Translations under genes and position numbers: made by a program
The notes under the pieces: model-generated
Database searches by the model: none
What the model saw: only the letters and a program-made list of their open reading frames with translations
What the model was told of the DNA's origin: nothing
Shown here: positions 1 through 9,790 of the stretch, one piece after another
Position numbering within the stretch: position 1 is the first letter of the stretch
Layout: each line of letters starts with the position of its first letter
Source of the DNA: Streptococcus orisratti DSM 15617
GTDB lineage: Bacteria; Bacillota; Bacilli; Lactobacillales; Streptococcaceae
DNA length: 64,000 bases
Direction: 5' to 3'
Assembly (NCBI RefSeq): GCF_000380105.1
Contig: NZ_KB904526.1
Coordinates: 1-64,000, forward strand

Positions 1-205
1 GATAGTTCTTTAATTTTTCTCTATCAATTTTTCTTGGTTTGGTTCCCTTAACTTGGTGATGAAGGTCGCCAGTAGTCTCCATTAATTTTAGCCATTGATA
101 GATGGTGTTGCGTGAAATATCGAAAACAACAGATGCTTCAGTAATACTGCCGGTTTTCTCACAGTATGCGAGAACTTTTTTACGAAAATCTAATGAATAT
201 GCCAT
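1..205 (-). mobile_element. IS630-family transposase, N-terminal part (cut by window edge)
   Basis: This reading frame starts at ATG 205 and runs off the left edge. It begins MAYSLDFRKKVLAYCEKTGS and continues with an ISRNTIYQWLK helix-turn-helix and a KGTKPRKIDR stretch. That pattern is typical of the first ORF of IS630-Spn1-like elements of streptococci, in which a frameshift joins the HTH part to the DDE catalytic part. Only about 68 codons are visible, so the catalytic half and the left end of the element cannot be judged. A TATAAT-like -10 lies just upstream of the start. The family call rests on remembered similarity. Confidence 0.85.
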
Positions 206-258
206 AAATACATTATATCACAAAATGTACTGTTTTTGTTTCATTTTACTATACTAAG

Positions 259-314
259 AAGAGTGAAAACATACAGAGATTGCTAGTCAATTTATGCATG
301 TTTCCACTCTTTTT
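259..314. terminator. Stem-loop between transposase and recR
   Basis: A 14-bp stem with one mismatch pairs 259-272 with 298-311 and is followed on the + strand by a short T-run. It lies downstream of recR, which reads leftward, but the T-run favours the other direction. It may be a weak bidirectional terminator or part of the IS end. Confidence 0.45.
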
Positions 315-349
315 GTAACTATTCAGTTTATATAATACAAACTGAAAGA

Positions 350-946
350 CTACAATTCTGTTCGGTTTTCAATGGCACGCAACAACGTGACCTCATCAGC
401 GTATTCAATGTCAGAACCAACAGCTAAACCGCGCGCTAGGCGGGTAACCTTAATACCTGCTGGTTTAAGAACACGAGAAATGTACATGGAGGTCGCTTCC
501 CCATCAGCGGTTGCATTAGTCGCTACAATGACTTCACTCACTTCGCTATCCATAAGTCTGGTAATCAAAGTTTTAAGATTGATGTCATCTGGGCTAACAC
601 CATTCATCGGTGAAATAAGTCCATGAAGAACATGGTAAAGTCCATGATATTCTTGAATTTTTTCCATAGCGGAGACATCCTTAGAGTCTTCTACTACTAA
701 GATGACGCTTCGATCACGACTCTCATCAGTACAGATATTGCAGGGGTCATCATCCGTAAGGTTACCGCAAATAGAACAGTAAGTTAATTCACGTTTGGCA
801 GCTAAGAGATTTTTAGCAAAGTCATTAACATCTTCATCAGACATGCCAATAGTATAGAAAGCAAGGCGAGTCGCCGTTTTGATGCCAATACCTGGCAACT
901 TTGTAAAGCTTTCAATCAACTTAGCAATCGGAGTAGGATACAGCAA
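350..946 (-). CDS. recR: Recombination mediator protein RecR
   Basis: RecR (198 aa, the usual length) works with RecF and RecO to load RecA at single-strand gaps. The sequence shows the N-terminal helix-hairpin-helix ([17 protein letters not shown]), a four-cysteine zinc finger at about residues 57-72 (CSICGN...CNIC) and a Toprim domain beginning VILVVED near residue 81. The start is TTG at 946, chosen because AAAGGAG lies at the right distance and no ATG fits. It follows pbp2b on the same strand after 227 nt, which is looser than the tight pbp2b-recR spacing I expect in streptococci. Confidence 0.96.
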   Translation of the reverse strand: MLYPTPIAKLIESFTKLPGIGIKTATRLAFYTIGMSDEDVNDFAKNLLAAKRELTYCSICGNLTDDDPCNICTDESRDRSVILVVEDSKDVSAMEKIQEYHGLYHVLHGLISPMNGVSPDDINLKTLITRLMDSEVSEVIVATNATADGEATSMYISRVLKPAGIKVTRLARGLAVGSDIEYADEVTLLRAIENRTEL

Positions 947-1173
947 ATAATTCTCCTTTCAAGAAACTAGGTAAAAAGTCCGAACTCACGTTTTATTTTT
1001 GAAGTTCGTTTCATTTTCAAACTCAAACTATCGCCCAGACAGTTGAGCCCTACAGGTTGGGAGTAGATAAATCAGCACGCTAAAGCATTTTAGCTCATAC
1101 TCATAAACACAAAAACGATAAGAACCCTTGTTGTTTGTTGTGTTTGTTGTGCTCTCTCCCGTTCTAAACTGTT
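947..1173. other. Spacer between pbp2b and recR with small hairpins
   Basis: No ORF was recognised. The minus strand holds CAACAAACA-type short repeats near 1130-1155, a GCTAAA/TTTAGC hairpin near 1077-1095, an imperfect CTCAAACT/AGTTGAG hairpin near 1020-1047, and a CGAACT/AGTTCG pairing near 980-1010. It may be an intergenic repeat or a leader for recR. Confidence 0.4.
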
Positions 1174-3255
1174 TTATTGATTAACATAAGATTGCATATA
1201 GAGGTCAATAATATCTTTAGCAATCAATTGGTTTGAGTAGTTTTCATAACTTGTTAAATGTGGAATGATGACCGCTACCGCAATCTTAGAATCGCTACTA
1301 GTAGAGTAATCATAGGCCAGCACACTTGAATTGACCGTCGTAACAATGTCTCCATTGCTAGCTTTAGCATAGGTTTCCGCCGTACCAGTTTTACCTGCAA
1401 TGGTAACTGATGAACCACGCATTTTGGTTCCGGTCGCATAACCACTTGAGCTATTGACTACTTGATAAAAACCTTGTTGGAGCACTGCCATGTCGTCCGA
1501 AGAGATATTGATTTGATTTAAAACCTTAGTATCTATGGATTTTGACAAGGTTCCCACTCCACCTGAATCATCTGCATCATAAATTCCTTCAACAAGGTGG
1601 GGCGCCACTCGATTTCCGCCATTAGCAACTGTTGCAGCATATTGAGCCAACTGTAGAACGGTGTAAGAATCGTACTGACCAAAGGCTTCAGTCAAGACAT
1701 TGGACGCAGTATAATCTGATGAAGTCAAACCAATAGACTCACCACTAACATCTAATCCAGTATCTACACCTAGACCATATTCTGCAAAAGTAGCTCTAAG
1801 TTTTTCCATAGCTTCCTGCATACCACTTGTCATTAGTGCCATGCCTGAGTAGTATTCCTGTCCCATCATTTTAAGAGCAATTTGAACCATATAAGTATTT
1901 GATGAATATTCTAAGGCTTGTGCTGCTGTGATATTGGTTGAATTGCTTCCCGTAAACCAAGATTTAATTGGGGCAGAACCTGCTAGATTAATTGACTGGT
2001 CAGCCAGAACTTGATTTCCTGAGATAACTCCTGACTCCCATCCAGCCGATATGGTCGCAGCCTTAACAACAGATCCTGGAACAAAGACATCCGTTATCGT
2101 CCCTAGAGCATCTGGACTAGCCGTTGTCTCTCCTGTTTCATGGGATAGCCCCGCCATAGCCAAAACACCACCAGTTTGAGGATTAAGGGCAACAACATAA
2201 GCACCTTCAGAGTAAGTAGCAAAACCAGCATCAAGGTCAGCCTGATAATATTTACTTAAAATATCTTCAACTGCTGTTTGAAAATTAGAATTAATCGTCA
2301 ACTTGAGATTCTTACCGGATTTTCCTTCAGTTGTCACCTGATCTGAGACAATCTTTCCTTTTTTATCAGTTGTAATTTTACGTATCGTATGAGTTCCTTG
2401 AAGATATTCCTCATAGGACTTTTCCAAATAAGAGGTCCCAACACGATCATTCAAGGCGTAGCCCTTTTTAAGATAATCTTCTGCTTCTTCTTTTGGCAAA
2501 CCTGCTTCCTCGGATGACACAGTTCCGATAATGGAAGCAATGGAGGTATTGACCTTTTCGCGTTCCCAATTTGTGGATACTGAAATTCCAGATAGCTTGG
2601 ATTGATTAGCCACGATGTAAGCAATTTGGTCTTCAGTTAAATCTGCTGTTTTTAAATTAACCGAATTAAAAACAGATACCGAATTCATTTGATTAAAGAG
2701 ATAGACCTGCTTTAATTCTTCATCTGAGTAAGCAATTTGATCATCTGTAACTGCCTCAACCGCGTTGGCATAAATGGTGGCTTCTGTCAGTTTATTGCCG
2801 TAATTATCATATTTTTTCTTATCTGGTAAATTTTTAACCACTTGTGCATAGACAGATTGGTCAGCTAAATAATAATCTTTCTTAGCCCTAGTTGTCACTT
2901 TTGTTTCGGTTAAAGTGACAAGTGTGGATAACTTTTGTGCCAAATCTTTCATGTCTTCAGCTGTTGTCGTATTGCTGCGCGTGAAAACCAACACTTGCTT
3001 TATCTCATTAGCTACCAGCACATTACCTGCAGAATCATAGATTTGACCTCGAGGTTGAGACTGTTTCACCGTATAGGTATTGGTAGCAGATAATTTTTTA
3101 TCATAGAAACTCTTGTCCGCAAGCTGCATCTGTGCCAAACGTAAAACGAGAAAGGTAAAGAGACAGACAATCACAAAAAAGAGAAGGTTAATTCGGCGAG
3201 GAATACTGGCCTCCTTCTTGATAATTTTAAATGATTTTTTTGGTTTTTTTGTCAC
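1174..3255 (-). CDS. pbp2b: Penicillin-binding protein 2B (class B transpeptidase)
   Basis: This 693-aa protein is a septal/peripheral class B PBP that cross-links peptidoglycan outside the membrane. It has a short basic cytoplasmic tail, one membrane anchor at about residues 24-43, and a PBP dimerisation domain starting at RGQIYD. The transpeptidase domain has the SVVK active-site motif near residue 392, SSN near 449 and KTGT near 620. The start is GTG at 3255 behind GGGAG. No mosaic or resistance-type change can be judged without an alignment. recR follows downstream, the usual streptococcal neighbour. Confidence 0.95.
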   Translation of the reverse strand: MTKKPKKSFKIIKKEASIPRRINLLFFVIVCLFTFLVLRLAQMQLADKSFYDKKLSATNTYTVKQSQPRGQIYDSAGNVLVANEIKQVLVFTRSNTTTAEDMKDLAQKLSTLVTLTETKVTTRAKKDYYLADQSVYAQVVKNLPDKKKYDNYGNKLTEATIYANAVEAVTDDQIAYSDEELKQVYLFNQMNSVSVFNSVNLKTADLTEDQIAYIVANQSKLSGISVSTNWEREKVNTSIASIIGTVSSEEAGLPKEEAEDYLKKGYALNDRVGTSYLEKSYEEYLQGTHTIRKITTDKKGKIVSDQVTTEGKSGKNLKLTINSNFQTAVEDILSKYYQADLDAGFATYSEGAYVVALNPQTGGVLAMAGLSHETGETTASPDALGTITDVFVPGSVVKAATISAGWESGVISGNQVLADQSINLAGSAPIKSWFTGSNSTNITAAQALEYSSNTYMVQIALKMMGQEYYSGMALMTSGMQEAMEKLRATFAEYGLGVDTGLDVSGESIGLTSSDYTASNVLTEAFGQYDSYTVLQLAQYAATVANGGNRVAPHLVEGIYDADDSGGVGTLSKSIDTKVLNQINISSDDMAVLQQGFYQVVNSSSGYATGTKMRGSSVTIAGKTGTAETYAKASNGDIVTTVNSSVLAYDYSTSSDSKIAVAVIIPHLTSYENYSNQLIAKDIIDLYMQSYVNQ

Positions 3256-3304
3256 TTTGCTGTCTCCCGTTTTTGAAAAGCTATGCTTTCTATTTTATCA
3301 CAAA

Positions 3305-3367
3305 ATAAAAAAAAAGAGCGTGACTGACTAAGAAAAGTTTCACCTTTTTTTCTACGTCATCACGTTC
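3305..3367 (-). terminator. Rho-independent terminator after the formate/nitrite channel gene
   Basis: On the minus strand GAACGTGATGAC (3356-3367) pairs imperfectly with GTCAGTCACGCTC (3316-3328) and is followed by a run of ten T. It begins 10 nt past the stop codon of the FNT gene. Confidence 0.85.
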
Positions 3368-3377
3368 AATCTCAAAA

Positions 3378-4142
3378 TCATTTTTTATGCCCGTAAGCCA
3401 AATAGTAGAATAAACTTACAAAACCTGCACCACCAATAATATTTCCAAGATAGACTAGGACAAAATTTTGAATAAAGTCCAACCAAGTTGCCTGTCCTTC
3501 AAAAATGGCTGCTGGAATGATGAAAGCATTTGCCACACTATGCTGAAATCCCAAAGCAACAAAAGTCATAACAGGAAACCAAGTCCCAAGTAATTTCCCA
3601 GTCGCATCTTCAGCCCCATAGCAAAGCCACAAAGCTAGTCCAACAAACCAGTTACAGCCAATACCGGATACAAAGCTTTGTAAAGGACTCGCTGCTAGTT
3701 TGGCATGAGCTACTTCAACTGTTTCATCCAAATAAATCCCTGAACTAGTCAAGCCTAAAAAATGACCAAACACAAAGGCAACAAATAAAGCACCCAAAAT
3801 GTTAAAAAGGGTAATAACTGCCCAGTTAGCTAACAAGTCTTTACCAGATACTTTTTTTCCAAAAAAGGCTGCTGACACTGCCATCATATTACCAGTGATC
3901 AACTCACCACCAGCCATCAAAATGACAATCAACCCAATAGGAAAAACACAAGCACCAATAAAGCTAGAAAGTGGTCCCAAAACCTCCATGCCACTTGCAG
4001 CTACACGAACATAAAGCAAATAGCCTAGACTAATCATTGCCCCTCCGATAAAGCCCAAAATGGCTCTTGCGAGAAAGGTTTTTTCAATTTTATGCTCTCC
4101 AATATGGATTGTTGTCTCTAAAATAGCTTCAGGTGATTTCAT
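3378..4142 (-). CDS. Formate/nitrite transporter family channel
   Basis: This 254-aa membrane protein has the six hydrophobic segments of the FNT family (FocA, NirC, FNT-lac). Family-typical stretches are the N-terminal FLARAILGFIGGAMISLGY and the central AGGELITGNM. FNT pentamers pass formate, nitrite or related small monovalent anions. The substrate cannot be fixed from sequence, but formate export from pyruvate-formate lyase activity is the likely role in a streptococcus. The start at ATG 4142 follows ATAGGAGGAAAGC. The gene is monocistronic, with a clear terminator and a Rex-like site near its promoter. Confidence 0.9.
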   Translation of the reverse strand: MKSPEAILETTIHIGEHKIEKTFLARAILGFIGGAMISLGYLLYVRVAASGMEVLGPLSSFIGACVFPIGLIVILMAGGELITGNMMAVSAAFFGKKVSGKDLLANWAVITLFNILGALFVAFVFGHFLGLTSSGIYLDETVEVAHAKLAASPLQSFVSGIGCNWFVGLALWLCYGAEDATGKLLGTWFPVMTFVALGFQHSVANAFIIPAAIFEGQATWLDFIQNFVLVYLGNIIGGAGFVSLFYYLAYGHKK

Positions 4143-4154
4143 GCTTTCCTCCTA

Positions 4155-4208
4155 TTGTTACATTTGTCACAAACATAACCATTATATCAAGAAATAGCAA
4201 AATTACAA
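4155..4208 (-). promoter_or_regulatory. FNT gene promoter with Rex-like inverted repeat
   Basis: On the minus strand TTGTAA (4203-4208), 16 nt and TATAAT (4181-4186) form a promoter. Just downstream, TTGTGACAAATGTAACAA (4155-4172) matches the Rex pattern TTGTGA-N6-TCACAA with one mismatch. Redox control of a formate channel is plausible but inferred. Confidence 0.5.
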
Positions 4209-4276
4209 GCGTTTTCACAGAAATAATTTAAAACCCACCAAAATCTTTTCAAATATGACATTGAGAGTTTTTATGA

Positions 4277-7200
4277 TTAAGACGGAATACCAAGAATTTC
4301 TTTAATATCTTGGATAGTCATGCTGGCCCTGCTTTCATTACCATCAAGAACTGTAGTCACAAGGTTTTTCTTACTTTCCTGAAGATCTAAAATTTTCTCT
4401 TCAATAGTCCCTCTTGTAATCAAGCGATAGACTTCAACATTTTCTTTTTGACCAATTCGATGTGCGCGGCTGATAGCTTGCATTTCCACCGCTGGATTCC
4501 ACCAGAGATCAATCAAAACAACGGTATCCGCTCCCGTCAGGTTGAGCCCCACACCACCTGCCTTCAGTGAAATGAGAAAAGTATCCTTAGAGCCATTGTT
4601 GAAGGCTCGAGTCATCTCTTGACGTTCACTGGCTGGTGTTGACCCTGTAATTTTATAAGAAGTCAATCCCAAATCCGCCAATTCCCGCTCTGCGATGTCC
4701 AACATACCACGAAATTGTGAGAAGATTAGAGCTCTGTGGCCATTTTCCTTTATCTGAGTTAAAAGATTACGCAGACTGGCAACCTTGCCACTTTCTCCAT
4801 CATAATCCATAAATAAGCTTGGGGTATCACAAATCTGGCGTAGACGAGTAATGCCCGATAAGATTTCAATCTTATGACGATTAATATCGTCATCCGAAGA
4901 CTCACGAATACGATCTTGCATTTGACGAAGTTGAGCTAGGTAGATAGCCTTCTGACTATCTGCCAATTCATTAGAGTAAGTCACTTCAATCAAGTCTGGT
5001 AATTCAGGCAGGACATCCTCTTTCTTACGCCTCATAATGAAAGGTTTGATGTAGCGAGCAACTTGCTTGGCATCTAGCTTGAGAAAAGCTTTTTTGGCTG
5101 GTAAAAGCCCAGGTAGGACGATCTGGAAGATAGACCAAATTTCCAAAAGTTTATTTTCAATAGGGGTACCTGACAAAGCAAAGCAATTTTTAACCTCAAA
5201 AGCACGCAGATATTGTGCAATCTTGGTCTGAGTATTTTTCATGACTTGAGCTTCATCCAAAATGAGATAATCAAATTGAGATTGCTGATAGGTTTCAAAG
5301 TCTTGTCGGAAGGAAGCATAACTGGTAATAGTAATTTGATGTTTTTGCGCAATAATCTCATCTCTAACAGGCTTAAGGCCATAGGCCACTACCACATCTA
5401 ATTGAGGTGCAAACTTCTTAAACTCGTCTTGCCAATTGTAAATAAGGCTGGATGGGGACAAAATCAGAATGCGACTGTCGACCTCAATTTTACTAGATAG
5501 AAAAGCAATGGTTTGCAATGTCTTACCAAGTCCCATGTCATCGGCTAAAATACCACCAAAACCATAATTATCAAGCATAGACAACCAACGAACACCAGTG
5601 TATTGATAATCGCGAAGTTCAGCCTTGATAGTCATCTCTTCCAATGGAAAGGACTCTGGATGTCGTAAATCGTAGGCTAGCGCTTCAAATTCTTTTGAAA
5701 ACTGAACCGATGGACTATCTTTAAAAAGTTCTGACAATTGGAAGGCCGCTAAACCATCCAATTGAAGATGGCCTTTGGTCGTTTTTTTAGCTCTGAGACT
5801 TTGTAAAACTGAGCTAACTTTTAGGGTTTCCTCATCAAATAAAACGAGCTTTCCACTACGACTGACAAAATAAGGATTGTTTTTAAAAAGCGCTGTTAAA
5901 GCTTCATCAACGTCAACTTCAAAAATTTCAGAGAAGTCAAAAGAAATGTCTAAAAGCCCTGCATTAGAGGAAACCCGAACTTGTGGTCGCTCTGATAAAC
6001 GTAATTCCTCTAGCTCATCTGACAGATAAACTTGTCCCAAACGTCCAAAACGTTCCAAAGTCTGAGTAAAGAAAGAATAAAGTTCCTGAGGTTCAAGCGG
6101 TGGACGTGTACTTGAAAAACTAGCTGCAAAACCCAGTTGAGTAATAAATTTAAAAATACGTTCTTCATGCTTGAAATGACTTGCAAAAGGCAGGTTATCC
6201 AACTCCGTTTTATTTCTGACAAGAATACCATTGCCATAATCAAAGGTTATATTGAGAAGAATACCTTGATTAAAAGCCAAATCAAAATTAAAACGCACCG
6301 TAAAATCACGAATATCAAAACTTTTTGGTGCTTTGACCTGACCAATTTCCTTAAAATCCAAAAGACTGGCTGCTAGTTTGCCCTGATCATCCAAATCAAA
6401 TTTGACATGTTTCTTCAAATCTGCCTCAATCGGCAAGGTTTTAATGGCAGAGACAATCTTATTTTGCTTGGCATTCAGATGATAAAAAGTATCTTGATGA
6501 AGTAAATAGGCATCATTATAAAAGCGATGGACAGATTTTTCGCTAATAATTAATTCAATGAACTGGCGGTGAACCATAACTTCAAAGTCAAAAAGTGCAT
6601 CGTCACCCTCTAATTCCTTAAAATAAAGATGATGGTAGTCTTGAATATGACCTTCAAAGGTAAACTCATATAATTCCTCAAACAGACGAACTCCTTCCTC
6701 AAAAAATCCTACTGGCAAGGAAAGATGACGACCTCTATTTGGTAATAGATAATCTAAATCTAGACGATCGTTGTCCGGGATAAGACGCCAGAGAAAATGA
6801 ATTACTTCTTGGCTGGCTTGATCAAATTGGAGCAGAGATAAGGGTTCGAAGTAATTTTTTCCGATTTGATAACAAGTTTCCTTCCTCACCGTTGATAAAA
6901 AAGCTGAAATATCTCGCACAATGTAACTACGATCATCAGGTAAACGATTAATTTTCAGAGTCCATAAATAATCTGACGAGTACGGATTTCTTTCACCAAC
7001 AACAGATAGACGGTATTTAGTTGTATCATCTTCATTGACCACCAAACCATCCAAAAAGACACTCCCAAAATAATATTGTAACTTCACACTCTTCTGAGAA
7101 TCTGTTTGGGGCCGTAGATCTCCCACTAACTCACGCCCTTGTTCGTCGTTTTTCAAAAAGCACTCCAATGCTGCAATGTGTTCACAGTAAGGCTTTTTCT

Positions 7201-7375
7201 TGAAAAAGTCACAGCTACAAAAGACATTATTATCATCATCTAGTGAGTAATCCACTTCATAAGTGCCTACACGCGCATGAAGCAGACCTGCATCATCGTT
7301 TTCAATCTTTACTTGCCCTTGTTCATAAAGAGCGACACCTTGACTTCGAATACGTCCGGGAATCATTCTTGTCAT
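4277..7375 (-). CDS. SNF2-family DEAD/DEAH helicase with SWIM zinc finger
   Basis: This 1032-aa protein is a Swi2/Snf2-type ATPase that probably translocates on double-stranded DNA or strips proteins from it. Near residues 52-70 there is a SWIM zinc finger (CSCDFF...CEH). A long middle region corresponds to the bacterial SNF2-associated domain. The C-terminal half has Walker A DDMGLGKT, the DEAQ box (LILDEAQ), motif III SGTPIE and the helicase C-terminal region ending SRAHRIGQ. Length fits the streptococcal orthologues. The start ATG 7375 follows AAGGTGG. It appears to be transcribed alone, and its physiological role is not established. Confidence 0.92.
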   Translation of the reverse strand: MTRMIPGRIRSQGVALYEQGQVKIENDDAGLLHARVGTYEVDYSLDDDNNVFCSCDFFKKKPYCEHIAALECFLKNDEQGRELVGDLRPQTDSQKSVKLQYYFGSVFLDGLVVNEDDTTKYRLSVVGERNPYSSDYLWTLKINRLPDDRSYIVRDISAFLSTVRKETCYQIGKNYFEPLSLLQFDQASQEVIHFLWRLIPDNDRLDLDYLLPNRGRHLSLPVGFFEEGVRLFEELYEFTFEGHIQDYHHLYFKELEGDDALFDFEVMVHRQFIELIISEKSVHRFYNDAYLLHQDTFYHLNAKQNKIVSAIKTLPIEADLKKHVKFDLDDQGKLAASLLDFKEIGQVKAPKSFDIRDFTVRFNFDLAFNQGILLNITFDYGNGILVRNKTELDNLPFASHFKHEERIFKFITQLGFAASFSSTRPPLEPQELYSFFTQTLERFGRLGQVYLSDELEELRLSERPQVRVSSNAGLLDISFDFSEIFEVDVDEALTALFKNNPYFVSRSGKLVLFDEETLKVSSVLQSLRAKKTTKGHLQLDGLAAFQLSELFKDSPSVQFSKEFEALAYDLRHPESFPLEEMTIKAELRDYQYTGVRWLSMLDNYGFGGILADDMGLGKTLQTIAFLSSKIEVDSRILILSPSSLIYNWQDEFKKFAPQLDVVVAYGLKPVRDEIIAQKHQITITSYASFRQDFETYQQSQFDYLILDEAQVMKNTQTKIAQYLRAFEVKNCFALSGTPIENKLLEIWSIFQIVLPGLLPAKKAFLKLDAKQVARYIKPFIMRRKKEDVLPELPDLIEVTYSNELADSQKAIYLAQLRQMQDRIRESSDDDINRHKIEILSGITRLRQICDTPSLFMDYDGESGKVASLRNLLTQIKENGHRALIFSQFRGMLDIAERELADLGLTSYKITGSTPASERQEMTRAFNNGSKDTFLISLKAGGVGLNLTGADTVVLIDLWWNPAVEMQAISRAHRIGQKENVEVYRLITRGTIEEKILDLQESKKNLVTTVLDGNESRASMTIQDIKEILGIPS

Positions 7376-7556
7376 TGTATTACCACCTTTATCTTATCCC
7401 ACTATTATAACAAAAATAGCAAAGCTTGGCTGAATAAAATCGTTGAATCACTTACTTCTTGTCAAAATTGTTAAACTTGACATCGTCAAGAAAAATTGAA
7501 ACACACTATCAATTTCCATGAATAAAGTATTTTTATCTAGCAATATGCCCGGTAAC

Positions 7557-7596
7557 AAAAAGGGTCCTAGCAATATCAATGCTGAACCCTTTTTTA
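7557..7596. terminator. Bidirectional terminator
   Basis: AAAAAGGGT (7557-7565) pairs with ACCCTTTTT (7586-7594), with A and T runs on the two sides. It probably ends transcription of the membrane-protein gene that stops at 7798. The rest of the 7376-7797 spacer shows no recognisable gene. Confidence 0.75.
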
Positions 7597-7797
7597 TTAT
7601 TTACAAGCAACTGCATTCGGTACGCCAATGTTTAAGCTTTACTTTTAACCAGCTACTTAGAACTTGTCCACGCAGAATTAGTAAGAAAGTAGCTAGCTGT
7701 AACATGTCTTAAACGAATCATCAGATCCATAATAAGTAAAAGTAATACATTTTACCCACAGTACTAAAACCTTTAGAAGCTACTGTACTTAAAAGGC

Positions 7798-8967
7798 TTA
7801 ATTTGAACATTTCAAAAGTTTAAGGGTGATTTGCCGTTTTTCCGGGCTAATGAGATTTTCTAAATGTTTAAAAAGCGCCATGAGCCAGCTAAAAGCGAGA
7901 AGAAAGGCAGACATTTCAAAAGCTGTTAAGGAAAGATAGTGAATCCCCTGAAAAGCGAACTCCAATATCACAAGTACCCCACCAATAACGTAAGATGTTA
8001 AGATAAAATCCCTACTAACTTTTGGTAATAGCCATCTAATCCCTATAATCAGAGCTAACAAAATGTAGACTAGATAGCCTGCCAGACGTGTATGAATAAG
8101 GTGAGAAGCGGCATCATTTGAAAAATAACCAACAGCCCCCAAATCTAACCCCAATAATGTTAAAAGAACTCTCAAAATCATCAACCTCTTATTATGACCA
8201 AACTTTTGGCTGAGAGCCACAAAAAGATAATCAACCAAAGCAATCAAGATAAGCGCAGATAACATCAAAGTTAGATTAAACTGCCAACTATTCTGAGCCT
8301 CTTTAGTTCCCAGAAAACTCAGATTTACTTGCCACCATTGCTTTGAACTATTGGTCGCCATAGATAAGAGTACTCCTGACAACATAATCAGAGTAAAAAG
8401 ACTGGTCAGCCAGCTTGCTCTTAGCAGCTCTGCTATTCTACTCCAAAAACTACTTACCGTGTAAATCATGATAGCAAATAGCAAAGCAGAAGTATTCAGG
8501 TCAAAAGAAGCGCCACGGAAGAGCTGATTCACCAACCAAGAAAATCCTAATAATAAGACCGCTAGAATAATGCTAAAGGCCATGGTGATAACGGGAAACA
8601 TGCGCCAAAAAAGCCGTGATTTGAGGCCATCTAGAAAAATTCGCCGATTAAGGATAAAGTTGATTGTGAAAAATCCCATACCGAAGAGGACGCCGAAAAG
8701 AACTAAAAAGCCCGTAATCGAATAATCTCCCGCTAATAAGACTTGTCTAGTTTGCTGCCAAAGATGAAAACCATAAAAAAAGGCAGTTGCTATCAAAGTT
8801 CCCACTAAATAACCCCGGTTAGGAATAGCTCGTACTTGTCGTTCTTCCTCCTTGAGTAAAGTTAATCTTTCTGCATCTAGGGTAACTGTCACACTATCCT
8901 TTCCATCCAAATCAAGCTGCTCAATAATTTCAGGACTAAGTTCTAGAGATAACATTTTATTTGTCAT
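7798..8967 (-). CDS. Uncharacterised polytopic membrane protein (possibly DUF998-type)
   Basis: The protein has 389 aa. The first 45 residues look soluble, with an AbrB-like LELSPEIIEQLDLDGKDSV stretch. About eight to ten hydrophobic segments follow from residue 50 to the end. I recall a DUF998-like label for similar streptococcal proteins but cannot confirm it, and no catalytic motif stands out. The start ATG 8967 follows AAAAGGAGGAAGA. It stands alone upstream of the SNF2 gene, separated by a terminator. No function is assigned. Confidence 0.65.
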   Translation of the reverse strand: MTNKMLSLELSPEIIEQLDLDGKDSVTVTLDAERLTLLKEEERQVRAIPNRGYLVGTLIATAFFYGFHLWQQTRQVLLAGDYSITGFLVLFGVLFGMGFFTINFILNRRIFLDGLKSRLFWRMFPVITMAFSIILAVLLLGFSWLVNQLFRGASFDLNTSALLFAIMIYTVSSFWSRIAELLRASWLTSLFTLIMLSGVLLSMATNSSKQWWQVNLSFLGTKEAQNSWQFNLTLMLSALILIALVDYLFVALSQKFGHNKRLMILRVLLTLLGLDLGAVGYFSNDAASHLIHTRLAGYLVYILLALIIGIRWLLPKVSRDFILTSYVIGGVLVILEFAFQGIHYLSLTAFEMSAFLLAFSWLMALFKHLENLISPEKRQITLKLLKCSN

Positions 8968-9165
8968 TCTTCCTCCTTTTCCAGTTCTTTAATTATAATA
9001 TGGCAAGACAAAAATGTAAAATCAAGTCATCATCATAGCAACTCCATAAACACGTATTGGTAATCTGGACAAATTGATAATATTTTAGCATTTTCCAACT
9101 CTCTTTTACAATTCCAATTTTTCCTTTTTCTACAACCGATGACACCTTCGACTAGTAATCCAAAA

Positions 9166-9192
9166 AACGAAGCTAGATTTCCTAACTTCGTT
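9166..9192 (-). terminator. Terminator of the ABC/two-component operon
   Basis: On the minus strand AACGAAG pairs with CTTCGTT and is followed by TTTT. The stem includes the stop codon of the response regulator gene. Confidence 0.7.
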
Positions 9193-9790
9193 TTGTCAAC
9201 CAACCGTTTTTCTGGGCAATATTGACAGCATCCAGACGATTTTTAGCATTGAGTTTGGTCAGAATAGCAGACATATAGTTGCGGATGGTCCCGTTAGACA
9301 AGAAAAGCTGGTTTGCAATTTCTTGATTGGTGAGACCTTGTGACACATGTTCCAGCACCGCCATTTCCTGCTTGCTCAGTGGATTGCTTTGCCCAACCAA
9401 GGTCTCCATGAGTTCAGGTGAGTATTCTTTTTTGCCCGAAAGCACTGCATGGATGGTGACCATTAACTCGTCTATTGAGCGATCCTTAAGCACATAGGCA
9501 TCCACTCCAGCCTTGACAGCCCTTTGAAAATAGCCTGCACGCTTAAAAGTAGTCACAATGATAACTTTGATGTCCTGATGTGCACGAATCCACTCCAACA
9601 CATCAAGACCTGACTGCTTAGGCATTTCCACATCCAAGATAGCCACGTCCACTTTCTCTATCTGCAAAATGCCGATAGCTTCGGCTCCATCCTTGGCCTG
9701 TAAAATCTCGTCAACGTCATCTTCCATGAGTAAGAGCTGGCAGAGCGCATCACGCAGCATAGACTGGTCTTCTGCAATCAATAATTTCAT
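9182..9790 (-). CDS. NarL/LuxR-family response regulator
   Basis: The protein has 202 aa. An N-terminal receiver domain carries the acidic pair ED near residues 7-8, the phospho-acceptor Asp in VAILDVEMP near residue 53, and the conserved Lys in VLKD. A C-terminal LuxR-type helix-turn-helix follows ([20 protein letters not shown]). It pairs with the histidine kinase directly upstream (4-nt overlap) and most likely controls its own six-gene operon, through the palindromes at 12963-12990. The arrangement resembles YvfTU or DesKR modules of bacilli. The signal is unknown. Confidence 0.92.
   Translation of the reverse strand: MKLLIAEDQSMLRDALCQLLLMEDDVDEILQAKDGAEAIGILQIEKVDVAILDVEMPKQSGLDVLEWIRAHQDIKVIIVTTFKRAGYFQRAVKAGVDAYVLKDRSIDELMVTIHAVLSGKKEYSPELMETLVGQSNPLSKQEMAVLEHVSQGLTNQEIANQLFLSNGTIRNYMSAILTKLNAKNRLDAVNIAQKNGWLTKRS

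Noticed and set aside
7518-7712. Small + strand gene between the SNF2 helicase and the membrane protein gene
   Set aside because: The frame covers the terminator at 7557-7596, has no ribosome binding site and shows no family resemblance.
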